Assembly (NCBI GenBank): GCA_950097015.1 | Contig: CATNEN010000038.1 | Span: forward strand, 26,759,001 to 26,823,000 | DNA from: Macrostomum hystrix | Lineage: Eukaryota > Platyhelminthes > Macrostomidae | DNA: 64,000 bases | Direction of reading: 5' to 3' | Shown: one piece after another, positions 24,501-34,800 of the stretch | Layout: the number at the start of each line of letters is the position of its first letter | Numbering within the stretch: the stretch's first letter is position 1 | Notes under the pieces: generated by a model | Databases searched by the model: none | What the model saw: only the letters and a program-made list of their open reading frames with translations | What the model was told of the DNA's origin: nothing | Translations under genes and position numbers: made by a program

Positions 24501-27500
24501 AGAATAGTGAATGCTGGATGTTGGGATCAGTAGGATCAGAATAGTGAATGCTGGATATTGGGATCAGTGGGATCAGAATAGTGAATGCTGGATATTGGGA
24601 TCAGAATAGTGAATGATGGATATTGGGATCAGTGGGATCAGAATAGTGAATGCTGGATATTGGGATCAGAATAGTGAATGCTGGATGTTGGGATCAGTAG
24701 GATCAGAATAGTGAATGCTGGATATTGGGATCAGTGGGATCAGAATAGTGAATGCTGGATATTGGGATCAGAATAGTGAATGCTGGATGTTGGGATCAGA
24801 ATAGTGAATGCTGGATGTTGGGATCAGTAGGATCAGAATAGTGAATGCTGGATATTGGGATCAGTGGGATCAGAATAGTGAATGCTGGATATTGGGATCA
24901 GAATAGTGAATGCTGGATGTTGGGATCAGAATAGTGAATGCTGGATGTTGGGATCAGTAGGATCAGAATAGTGAATGCTGGATATTGGGATCAGTGGGAT
25001 CAGAATAGTGAATGCTGGATATTGGGATCAGAATAGTGAATGCTGGATGTTGGGATCAGAATAGTGAATGCTGGATGTTGGGATCAGTAGGATCAGAATA
25101 GTGAATGCTGGATATTGGGATCAGTGGGATCAGAATAGTGAATGCTGGATATTGGGATCAGAATAGTGAATGCTGGATGTTGGGATCAGAATAGTGAATG
25201 CTGGATGTTGGGATCAGTAGGATCAGAATAGTGAATGCTGGATATTGGGATCAGTGGGATCAGAATAGTGAATGCTGGATATTGGGATCAGAATAGTGAA
25301 TGCTGGATGTTGGGATCAGAATAGTGAATGCTGGATGTTGGGATCAGAATAGTGAATGCTGGATGTTGGGATCAGTAGGATCAGAATAGTGAATGCTGGA
25401 TATTGGGATCAGTGGGATCAGAATAGTGAATGCTGGATATTGGGATCAGAATAGTGAATGCTGGATGTTGGGATCAGAATAGTGAATGCTGGATGTTGGG
25501 ATCAGTAGGATCAGAATAGTGAATGCTGGATATTGGGATCAGTGGGATCAGAATAGTGAATGCTGGATATTGGGATCAGAATAGTGAATGCTGGATGTTG
25601 GGATCAGAATAGTGAATGCTGGATGTTGGGATCAGTAGGATCAGAATAGTGAATGCTGGATATTGGGATCAGTGGGATCAGAATAGTGAATGCTGGATAT
25701 TGGGATCAGAATAGTGAATGATGGATATTGGGATCAGTGGGATCAGAATAGTGGATGGTGGATATTGGGATCAGTGGGATCAGAATAGTGAATGCTGGAT
25801 ATTGGGATCAGTGGGATCAGAATAGTGAATGCTGGATATTGGGATCAGAATAGTGAATGCTGGATATTGGGATCAGTGGGATCAGAATAGTGAATGCTGG
25901 ATATTGGGATCAGAATAGTGAATGATGGATATTGGGATCAGTGGGATCAGAATAGTGGATGGTGGATATTGGGATCAGTGGGATCAGAATAGTGAATGCT
26001 GGATATTGGGATCAGTGGGATCAGAATAGTGAATGCTGGATATTGGGATCAGAATAGTGAATGATGGATATTGGGATCAGTGGGATCAGAATAGTGAATG
26101 CTGGATATTGGGATCAGAATAGTGAATGCTGGATGTTGGGATCAGAATAGTGAATGCTGGATGTTGGGATCAGTAGGATCAGAATAGTGAATGCTGGATA
26201 TTGGGATCAGTGGGATCAGAATAGTGAATGCTGGATATTGGGATCAGAATAGTGAATGCTGGATGTTGGGATCAGAATAGTGAATGCTGGATGTTGGGAT
26301 CAGTAGGATCAGAATAGTGAATGCTGGATATTGGGATCAGTGGGATCAGAATAGTGAATGCTGGATATTGGGATCAGTGGGATCAGAATAGTGAATGCTG
26401 GATATTGGGATCAGTAGGATCAGAATAGTGAATGCTGGATGTTGGGATCAGTAGGATCAGAATAGTGAATGCTGGATATTGGGATCAGTGGGATCAGAAT
26501 AGTGAATGCTGGATATTGGGATCAGAATAGTGAATGCTGGATGTTGGGATCAGAATAGTGAATGCTGGATGTTGGGATCAGTAGGATCAGAATAGTGAAT
26601 GCTGGATATTGGGATCAGTGGGATCAGAATAGTGAATGCTGGATATTGGGATCAGAATAGTGAATGCTGGATGTTGGGATCAGAATAGTGAATGCTGGAT
26701 GTTGGGATCAGTAGGATCAGAATAGTGAATGCTGGATATTGGGATCAGTGGGATCAGAATAGTGAATGCTGGATATTGGGATCAGAATAGTGAATGATGG
26801 ATATTGGGATCAGTGGGATCAGAATAGTGAATGCTGGATATTGGGATCAGAATAGTGAATGCTGGATGTTGGGATCAGTAGGATCAGAATAGTGAATGCT
26901 GGATATTGGGATCAGTGGGATCAGAATAGTGAATGCTGGATATTGGGATCAGAATAGTGAATGCTGGATGTTGGGATCAGAATAGTGAATGCTGGATGTT
27001 GGGATCAGTAGGATCAGAATAGTGAATGCTGGATATTGGGATCAGTGGGATCAGAATAGTGAATGCTGGATATTGGGATCAGAATAGTGAATGCTGGATG
27101 TTGGGATCAGAATAGTGAATGCTGGATGTTGGGATCAGTAGGATCAGAATAGTGAATGCTGGATATTGGGATCAGTGGGATCAGAATAGTGAATGCTGGA
27201 TATTGGGATCAGAATAGTGAATGCTGGATGTTGGGATCAGAATAGTGAATGCTGGATGTTGGGATCAGTAGGATCAGAATAGTGAATGCTGGATATTGGG
27301 ATCAGTGGGATCAGAATAGTGAATGCTGGATATTGGGATCAGAATAGTGAATGCTGGATGTTGGGATCAGAATAGTGAATGCTGGATGTTGGGATCAGTA
27401 GGATCAGAATAGTGAATGCTGGATATTGGGATCAGTGGGATCAGAATAGTGAATGCTGGATATTGGGATCAGAATAGTGAATGCTGGATGTTGGGATCAG

Positions 27501-30500
27501 AATAGTGAATGCTGGATGTTGGGATCAGAATAGTGAATGCTGGATGTTGGGATCAGTAGGATCAGAATAGTGAATGCTGGATATTGGGATCAGTGGGATC
27601 AGAATAGTGAATGCTGGATATTGGGATCAGAATAGTGAATGCTGGATGTTGGGATCAGAATAGTGAATGCTGGATGTTGGGATCAGTAGGATCAGAATAG
27701 TGAATGCTGGATATTGGGATCAGTGGGATCAGAATAGTGAATGCTGGATATTGGGATCAGAATAGTGAATGCTGGATGTTGGGATCAGAATAGTGAATGC
27801 TGGATGTTGGGATCAGTAGGATCAGAATAGTGAATGCTGGATATTGGGATCAGTGGGATCAGAATAGTGAATGCTGGATATTGGGATCAGAATAGTGAAT
27901 GATGGATATTGGGATCAGTGGGATCAGAATAGTGGATGGTGGATATTGGGATCAGTGGGATCAGAATAGTGAATGCTGGATATTGGGATCAGTGGGATCA
28001 GAATAGTGGATGGTGGATATTGGGATCAGTGGGATCAGAATAGTGAATGCTGGATATTGGGATCAGTGGGATCAGTTTAGTGGATGGTGGGTATTGGGAT
28101 CAGTTGGATGTGGGCAGTACTTACCAATGAGACCAAGCAGTTCAACGCGAATGCCATAGTGCTCCATCTTGCTGTGCTTAAGTCGAATATGGAGCCGGCC
28201 AGACACAGCCTCTCCATCATAGTAGATGGGGCAGGCCAGTCTCGCGCCATTTTCTTGCGGAATGTCGCCCTGTTGTCTATCTTCGGCGCCGTCCAGGATA
28301 ATCTCAAGCTCGGCGGCCGAGCCGAATAGAAAATTCTAAATTCGGATCATTTCAAGAACAAATATGTTGTGTTTTATATGAGAGTTTTGAAGCTAATTTT
28401 GCTGACCCCTGAGCATACACGCCCATGGATACATACACAGATACTTACAAATGTATATATATATATATAAAGATATATTATTCAAAAAATAAAAAAATCT
28501 GTGAAGGTTACTTTTTAGTTGCATTTTGTAACGCAATGTCTATATTGTCATTTATACTTTTTTAATCATTTTATCATGTTTTTATACTTAGTCATATTTC
28601 TTCTATTATCTAATTGTCTAGATAGCTAGCTACATAGCTTTGCTGTCCAAAAATTAAAATGTTTTATTCTATAAGTATAGAAGCCCTACAGAGATTACTG
28701 ACAAGAATTGCTAAGACTAGAAATCTGTGGTTGATTAACTTTTCAACTAGCCATGGAATGCAACATGGAACATGCAATGTACATGACTATGACATGAACA
28801 TTAAATGCACTCAGCTTGCTGCATAACCCCTACCTAAGTCTCCCACCAGTCCTCAGATATAGTCCTCTACCTTTTTTAAACAAACCTACAAAGTAAGCAG
28901 ACAATTGACTACAGTTTACATACATGAGCAACCTCCCAAATCTTAGCCGGCCATGTGACTTAGTTTTTGCTCTATTTACAACTTAGTTTGCTCTCATTTG
29001 CTCTCTTTTTCTCTCCCCTTTTTCCTTTTCTTCACGCCTTCCTTTTTTGTCCCTTGGTCCCCCTTTGATTTTTTTGCACTTGGTCGATTGGTTTTTGCGA
29101 CTTACCTTGCTTGGCACTCGTTTCACCCAGCCAGTTCGGCCGGGTGTTGAGCATGTATGTACAGTTTATATATAATTGTATGCATACATCTATGCCCCCA
29201 ATAATGGCAAAAGGCCAACAAAATTGCCACCTAATGTCCATGCACATGAGTTTATATGAACACCTGAAATGTGCTTATTCAGGGGGTCAGTGGCTGAGCA
29301 GTATCAGGTTTGCCTCTAGCACAATGTTCCTTAAGTTAAGTTTGCTTTAAGGGCCAACCTTAAATGTACCAAGTGAAATTTACACAGCCTGAGGATGAGA
29401 AACTCAATGTAGATATAAGGCAATGTAGGTATACATCCATGTGAGCATATGCCTATGTATGAGCTGTACAGTATGTGTGTGTGCTCAGGAGTCAGCAAAA
29501 TGGCCAGAATTGCCTCCTTGCTAGATGCCTCCTAGTGTTACCAAATGATGTGGCATTGCCTGCAGCCATCCTGCAATTATTATTATTATTATCATTATTA
29601 TTATGTGCTTGGTCATTGCTTACATAAAACTTACATTTTTGTGATCTCTTTACACTATAAAACTGCTAGTTGGTAAAACTGCCCAGAATGCAAAAGGAGG
29701 AGAGCTGCAGTACAACAGATAATACAATATAGAGTTAAGTATATTATAATCCATCTTGGCCAATCATGCGTGCAAGTTGTAAATGTGCTCACTTTGATAT
29801 GCAATTAAACAAAAGCAAATATAAAGGTAACTCGATCTTTTATGCCTATACCTTTTGGCTCTTTACTAGATACTACCACTTTTGACTTTGCACCCTATGA
29901 CCAGACTAAGTATATAGTGTAAAGTCAGCAATGTTCTACTTCCGTTCGTTAAATTAATTTTTCATTTGAATTTGTGCCACACATGCATTCTGAGTTTGAA
30001 AAAGTGAACCGGCCAGGTGAAACTAGGGCCAAGCAAGGTAAGTCGCAAAAACCAATCAACCAAGCGCAAAAAAATCAAAGGGGGACCAAGGGACAAAAAA
30101 GGAAGGCATGAGAAGAGGATAAGGGGGAGAGAAAAAGAGAGCAAATGAGAGCAAACTAAGTCGTAAATAGAGCTAAAACTAAATCGCACAGCCGGCTAAG
30201 ATTTGGGAGATTGCACATGTATGTGATGTGGCTTTGCCATGACTTGACACTTAGATCTAAGTCTATGGCAAAATCTACCAAATATTGGGGAACAGGAAGC
30301 TAAAGCACAAAAATTCTGTAGCTGAAGATTTTGTAGGCCTAAAACCTTGCATTCAAAAAAATAATTCTTTACCTTAACTATGGCTGGACACTTGCAATTT
30401 TTGCATACACTGCCTTGCAGAACCACACATTTGTCAACCACATAAAATGTGGTTATGGTTAAACAACCACTTTGTGGACCCAGCCAATCCGATGCTTGAT

Positions 30501-31219
30501 ATGATTATGAATACCATCAAGGGCACCTGGGCCGATGTGAAGGCCAAGCTGAGTCAAATGCATAGCATGAGTGCTGCTGTATCATACATGCGCAACACCC
30601 GGCCGACCCAGCCGAACCGGCCGGGTGAAACGAGGGCCAAGCAAGGTAAGTCGCAAAAACCAATCAACCAAGCGCAAAAAAATCAAAGGGGGGACCAAGG
30701 GACAAAAAAGGAAGGCGTGAAAAAAAGGAAAAAGGGGAGAGAAAAAGAGAGCAAATGAGAGCAAACTAAGTCGTAAATAGAGCAATGAAACGAACTAAGT
30801 TGCAAATGAGAGCAAAAACTAAGTCGCACGGCCGGCTAAGATTTGGGAGGTTGCGCATGTATGTGCTGTATTCGAAAGCCACCTTGAAGAATTCTTATGG
30901 CACCATCTATACCCCAAGAATAGGCCCCTAGCTTCGGTGCCCTCCTCTATTGGATTAGGCACTATTACCTGGTTTGAAAAAAGCAAGACTGACCAAGACT
31001 TTTCAGAACTGTCTGACCAAACTACAGACTTTTTGTTACCGTTAAACTTGTTTTTTTGTCGTTATCTGTCGCTTGCAAACAAAAAGTGATATAATGAATG
31101 GAAGTAGAACATTGCCATAAATTCTTAAGCAATAGCTAATTTTTAGTTACACTACAATTTAGTTAAAGAACAAGAACAACAAATAGAGCCACTGTTTTGC
31201 TAAATAAACTTACCATCAT
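18259..31219 (-). CDS. VPS26: VPS26 retromer cargo-recognition subunit
   Basis: Arrestin-fold subunit of the retromer core (with VPS35 and VPS29), which retrieves cargo from endosomes. Four exons join in phase: 28335-28125, 22088-21932, 21063-20580 and 18549-18259. A predicted ATG exon (31219-31214) completes the 5' end. Together they encode about 382 residues; known VPS26 proteins are somewhat over 300. Very conserved stretches include [70 protein letters not shown] and DEEERRYFKQ. Split codons join correctly: G|AG gives Glu and AG|G gives Arg. The C-terminal exon (EVTLFRR onward) is longer and more Ser/Ala/Asp-rich than usual. Introns of about 6.0 kb and 2.0 kb are filled by minisatellites. 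The gene is divergent from Ras. Confidence 0.93.
18605..20518. repeat. 20-bp minisatellite, CTCCACTGCCTCACCTGTCA family, copy A
   Basis: About 95 copies. On the minus (VPS26 sense) strand the unit reads CTCCACTGCCTCACCTGTCA with CAGCGTCTC, AAAGTGTCT and CTAATGCCT variants. It fills VPS26 intron 20579-18550, stopping about 60 bp short of both splice sites. The same unit occurs at 37.6-38.9 kb and 55.0-56.1 kb. Thr/Ser/Leu/Cys/His-rich open frames are artefacts. Confidence 0.97.
20580..21063 (-). CDS. VPS26: VPS26 exon (conserved core)
   Basis: Acceptor CGACAG at 21064; it continues the split Arg codon. Encodes YFIRVTISKRLNDIVKEQDF through RRYFKQH. The donor CAT|GTCTGTG is weak but is the only position that keeps both phase and homology (KQH|EVTLFRR against KQQEIILWRK in VPS26 proteins). 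Confidence 0.93.
21095..21394 (-). mobile_element. tRNA-derived SINE with 9-bp target duplication
   Basis: Minus-strand orientation. The tRNA-like head has an A box (TAGCCTAGTGG) and a B box in a good T-arm (TCGGGGTTCGATTCCCGA), with a poorly paired acceptor stem. Next come TTTGTGTCCTTTAGCAAGAC and CAGCTGTTAAATGGGTACC, which resemble the conserved central domain of Nin-type metazoan SINEs. It ends in an A-rich tail. Flanked by CTAGCTCAT at 21086-21094 and 21395-21403. It sits in the VPS26 intron, in sense, about 30 bp upstream of the next acceptor. Confidence 0.8.
21187..21600. repeat. Inverted CAGTCCATGGACTG-containing repeats
   Basis: CAGCTGTTCAGTCCATGGAC (SINE 3' part, near 21187) and CAGTCCATGGACTGAACAG (near 21481) are inverted copies. 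The second leads into an A-rich tail on the plus strand (about 21590-21610). This suggests a second, oppositely oriented, 5'-truncated SINE relative in the same intron. Confidence 0.5.
21932..22088 (-). CDS. VPS26: VPS26 exon (EQFSD..VKLR)
   Basis: Acceptor CCCGCAG at 22089; donor CTCAG|GTGCGC at 21931. Encodes EQFSDRSSQHEF, then MARELARPGVLTQS, then VEKPYESYFGVNVKLR. It was missed by simple open-frame scanning, but both junction codons fit. Confidence 0.92.
22100..28108. repeat. 37/28-bp minisatellite filling VPS26 intron, 130-bp higher-order unit
   Basis: Built from a 37-bp unit (GGGATCAGTGGGATCAGAAT, then AGTGAATGCTGGATATT) and a 28-bp version lacking one GATCAGTGG block. The order 37-28-28-37 repeats as a 130-bp block, for example with GGATCAGTAG at 24821, 24951, 25081 and 25211. 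The array covers nearly the whole intron 28124-22089, leaving about 16 bp at the donor side and about 12 bp at the acceptor side. Confidence 0.97.
28125..28335 (-). CDS. VPS26: VPS26 exon (N-terminal arrestin domain)
   Basis: Acceptor TTTAG at 28336; donor ATTG|GTAAGTA at 28124; phase 0 in, phase 1 out. Encodes NFLFGSAAELEIILDGAED, then YYDGEAVSG, then KMEHYGIRVELLGLI, matching the first part of VPS26. Confidence 0.9.
28386..28425 (+). repeat. Interspersed repeat fragment (TTTGCTGACCCCTGAGCATA)
   Basis: Shares TTTGCTGAC(T/C)CCTGAGCA with minus-strand fragments at about 29478-29520 and 44895-44945, all near simple A/T-rich repeats. Probably 3' remnants of one dispersed element; the family is not identified. 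Confidence 0.4.
28919..29159 (-). mobile_element. MITE copy 1, 9-bp target duplication
   Basis: 241 bp with terminal inverted repeats (CATACATGAGCAACCTCCC against CATACATGCTCAACACCCGG). Flanked by TACAGTTTA at 28910-28918 and 29160-29168. The body matches the two other copies in inverted orientation. It has no coding capacity and lies in the predicted first VPS26 intron. Confidence 0.85.
29979..30223 (+). mobile_element. MITE copy 2, left end decayed
   Basis: Same body as copies 1 and 3 (GCCAAGCAAGGTAAGTCGCA, CCGGCTAAGATTTGGGAG). Its right terminus, TTGCACATGTATG, is intact. The left terminus is rearranged and no clear target duplication remains. Confidence 0.8.
30447..30960 (+). pseudogene. 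Merlin/IS1016-like (ISXO2-type) transposase remnant, split by a MITE
   Basis: Before the MITE the frame reads NNHFVDPANPMLDM, then NTIKGTWADVKAKL. After it, in the frame obtained by removing the MITE and one duplication copy, it reads SHLEEFLWHHLYP. The H/Y-VDP..., N-TI-G-W--VK and L-EFLW pattern matches the C-terminal part of ISXO2/Merlin DDE transposases. The position normally holding the catalytic Glu (TIEG) is Lys (AAG), so it was probably already inactive. A minus-strand Cys-rich stretch at 30196-30441 (CKNCKCP) could be a rearranged zinc-ribbon piece of the same element, but this is weak. Confidence 0.65.
30583..30863 (+). mobile_element. MITE copy 3 inside a transposase remnant, 8-bp target duplication
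   Basis: 281 bp with terminal inverted repeat CATACATGCGCAAC. Flanked by TGCTGTAT at 30575-30582 and 30864-30871. It interrupts a transposase-like frame; see the entry for 30447-30960. An 8-9 bp duplication fits Merlin or hAT type mobilisation. Confidence 0.88.
31214..31219 (-). CDS. VPS26: VPS26 predicted first coding exon (ATGATG|GTAAGT)
   Basis: The next known exon begins in phase 0 with AATTTTCTATTC (NFLFGSAAELE). Other VPS26 proteins start MNFL or MSFL, so only one or two residues are missing. Scanning upstream on the minus strand, AAACATGATG|GTAAGTTT is the only ATG directly at a consensus donor. This would give Met-Met-Asn-Phe-Leu. It is an inference; an RNA read across the junction would settle it. 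Confidence 0.5.
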
Positions 31220-31839
31220 GTTTAGCTAATCAAAATCAGTCACTGTGAAGGGCAATATGTCAATTCTGATAAGTCAATATGTAAATAAATGAATTTAGCT
31301 ATATCGTTATGCTGCTATGGCTATATGCCTATATCGCAGTGTTATTGCGAATAGATTATATAATTGGAGTATGCAATTATTAGTAACTACAGAGAGAAAC
31401 TGTATAATTTAGCTCGCTTAAAATACAATACCGTAAAAAACAAAAAACGATGCCGCAGTTTAGCCCTTTAGGTAAGGTAAGGTGCTCGCTCGGTTCGGCA
31501 ACAAGGATATACATAGTGTCAAAAAAAGCTGTTTCTATAAAAAGTTTAAACTTTTCAAATCCTTAGCATAACAAATCGATTACTTTTACTGCTAGAAATC
31601 ATACAAATCGATTATCAAATTTGCTTTTAAATACAGTTTTATAAGAAAAAATACGAACAGCTTTTATCAGTGCTGTGTTAACTGAAAAGAGTTTTTAAAT
31701 TTCCATGATAATAAAAATTCCATGAACAAACTTTTATTACTCATGGAGAAGTTCGAACATTGATTTTCTTTTCACTAAGGCGTTCACCGTCGAGAACTTG
31801 GACCAAGTAAACTAAAATCGGATAATTGCTAGGTTTATT
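31220..31839. promoter_or_regulatory. Candidate bidirectional VPS26/Ras promoter region
   Basis: About 620 bp lie between the predicted VPS26 ATG (minus) and the Ras ATG (plus), which would hold both promoters and both 5' UTRs. The sequence is AT-rich. No convincing TATA or CCAAT pair was found. The call rests on gene geometry. Confidence 0.4.
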
Positions 31840-31870
31840 ATGTCGGAGTATAAAATTGTTGTCGTTGGAG
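31840..31870 (+). CDS. Ras: Ras exon 1
   Basis: ATG at 31840 encodes [10 protein letters not shown] plus one base; donor GGAG|GTAAGTATT. A very short coding exon ending inside the P-loop. Confidence 0.93.
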
Positions 31871-34800
31871 GTAAGTATTCATCTCAAGCTCTAGGGTACG
31901 GAATTTCCTATCCTGTATGTTTTAATACAGTTTTTATGGTTCCATTTGAATAAAGCTGCTTGTTTGATACGCTTTAATAAAGCTAAGAAAGTAATTAAAA
32001 GAAAAAAGTTAATAACACGAAAAATTGTGTTAGTAAGTAACAAACTAAGGATGGCTGACTATTTAAAGGAAATAAAAAAGATTTGATTTTTTTGCATTTT
32101 GCCTGATTATTTAATTGTTTCTAAATTCGTAGTTTCCATTTCATTCGAGATGAATGAATGGCTACACACCCTAGAGTCACTATATATATACATAGTTGGT
32201 GGCGTTTAATTTACTATAGTAATAAAGGTTACCTCTCCAAATGGAAATTTCATATATTTATATTTACATATTACATATTTCTATAATTTACACGTTACCA
32301 CAAAGCTGCACAAAAGAGCAATACTGAAATTTAAAAGCTTTCTATTTATGTGCACCCCTATTGTAATTAGAAATAAGAAATTTGTGTTACTGAGAATTTT
32401 AAAACAAGTAAAGATAACTGTGACAATGTATTGGGTTTAATATTTTAAAGAATATATGAACCAATATAGCTTATTTTTCATTTATTAAATTTAAGTATTT
32501 TGAGTTACACTAGTAAGAAAGTAAAAAGATAAATATTAAAGCATAGCTAGCTCTTAAAATGCGCTGTTTAAATAAGCTATACATTGAACAGATGCTTGGA
32601 TATTAAATTCTAATTATATTTCCAATTTACTACCCAAAATCTTACCATAGCTGGCGGCGTTGGCAAGAGTGCCCTGACAATACAGCTGATTCAGAACCAC
32701 TTTGTCGAGGAGTATGATCCAACAATTGAGGATTCTTATCGCAAGCAGGTGGTTATTGATGGTGAGACTTGCCTGCTGGACATTCTGGACACCGCTGGTC
32801 AAGAAGAGTACAGGTGTGTTTCATGATTTATTGTCTGCTTTCATTGTCCTGTAGTAATTACATTCGCAGCATTATTAATAGCTCGTATATTTGCACATAA
32901 TCTAGTTATCTAATAATATAGAGTTGATTTTTCATTCTGAAAGTCATGTTTAAGGGTTGATTGGTTAACACTGAAGGGACAGGTGCATAAACCCCCATCA
33001 ATAACAATGGAAGAGTTCTAGATTTAATAGATTTATCTGTCTCACCCACCTGAATTTCTAACCCCGGCTGGTAATGCACTCATTTGACAGCTGTTCCAGT
33101 TGAAGCAATCAAGGATTGAACTCCAGGGTACAAATTATTTCAATTACATTCGAACTCATGACTTCTTTGTCGTCGAGAGCGAAAATTCAGTTAAAAATGA
33201 TTTTGATTTTTTAAATAGAATATTAGAATAGAATATTATATTATATTCTAAGCATTGCGTATTAAGGTAGCTGCGCACTTAAGTCTATCTAGACAGCTAA
33301 AAAATCGATAGACCCTTAAGACTACAATTGTTCGAGTGTTTAGATAGGCTGCGGTTGTTAGATAGGCGGTTAGGCTTTTGAGAGATATTTTATGACGCAG
33401 ATGAGAACGGGAATAGAAAGCTGATTAGATAAGACAGATGGGACCGCAGCATACAGGATGGTAGGTCAGGGATTTTAGACCGAATCTGCAGGATAGATGT
33501 TTAGTAAAGAGGAAATTTTCGAATCAAAAACAAGTAATGTAAATTAGGAATGCACTTTTCTAGCTTAAATCCTCAATATTTCGTATGAGCAAGTCATTAC
33601 ATTCGAAATAATGATATTTTTGTAGCCTAAATTATGCTGTAATGTCCATGGATTGTGACCGAATGCTATCTAGGTTCTTAAAAAATGCGACATGCAGCTT
33701 GTGCTCGCATGTGCGGAACCTCGTGAGCCGCTAATTGCTATGCAATTCTATTTTTGCACCCGTCTAGCTTTTAGATGCTTTCCACTGCGGCTTAGCGCGG
33801 CGCGAGTCATTTTTCCTCTTTTCAACCCTGATCATAATTTTATGCTTCCCTGTGGATCACAGTGTCCTTCTGTTCGTTTGGCTAAAAATATTTTATATGG
33901 CACGACAATGTCCATCCTCCCCATTGCCTAGAGTCAATATTTCACTGCGTCAAATCTCAATACCCCCCCTGTGCCTAGAGTCACTCTTCTCACACCCTAG
34001 AGTCACTCTTCTCACACCCTAGAGAGTCACTCTTCTCGCACCCTAGGGTCACTCTTCCCTTACTTGCCAAGAGTCACTGTTCTCACACCCTAGAGTCACT
34101 CTTCTCACACCCTAGAGTCACTCTTCTCACACCCTAGAGTCACTCTTCTCACACCCTAGAGTCACTCTTCTCACACCCTAGAGTCACTCTTCTCACACCC
34201 AAGAGTCACTCTTCTCACACCCTAGAGTCACTCTTCTCACACCCTTGCGTCACTCTTCTTACACCCTAGAGTCACTCTTCTCACACCCTAGAGTCACTCT
34301 TCTCACACCCTAGAGTCACTCTTCTCACACCCTAGAGTTACTCTTCTCACACCCTTGCGTCACTCTTCTCACACCCTAGAGTCACTCTTCTTGCACGCTA
34401 GAGTCACTCTTCTCACACCCTTGCGTCACTCTTCTCACACCCTAGAGTCACTCTTCTCACACCCTAGAGTCACTCTTCTCACACCCTAGAGTCACTCTTC
34501 TCACACCCTAGAGTCACTCTTCTCACACCCTAGAGTCACTCTTCTCACACCCTAGAGTCACTCTTCTCACACCCTAGAGTCACTCTTCTCACACCCTAGA
34601 GTCACTCTTCTCACACCCTAGAGTCACTCTTCTCACACCCTAGAGTCACTCTTCTCACACCCTAGAGTCACTCTTCTCACACCCTAGAGTCACTCTTCTC
34701 GCACCCTAGAGTCACTCTTCTCACACCCTAGAGTCACTCTTCTCACACCCTAGAGTCACTCTTCTCAAACCCTTGCGTCACTCTTCTCACACTCTAGAGT

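Noticed and set aside
22100-28108. CRISPR-like array (repeated 28-bp and 37-bp units)
   Set aside because: No unique spacers between repeats; units are contiguous and graded, and the region is a eukaryotic intron.
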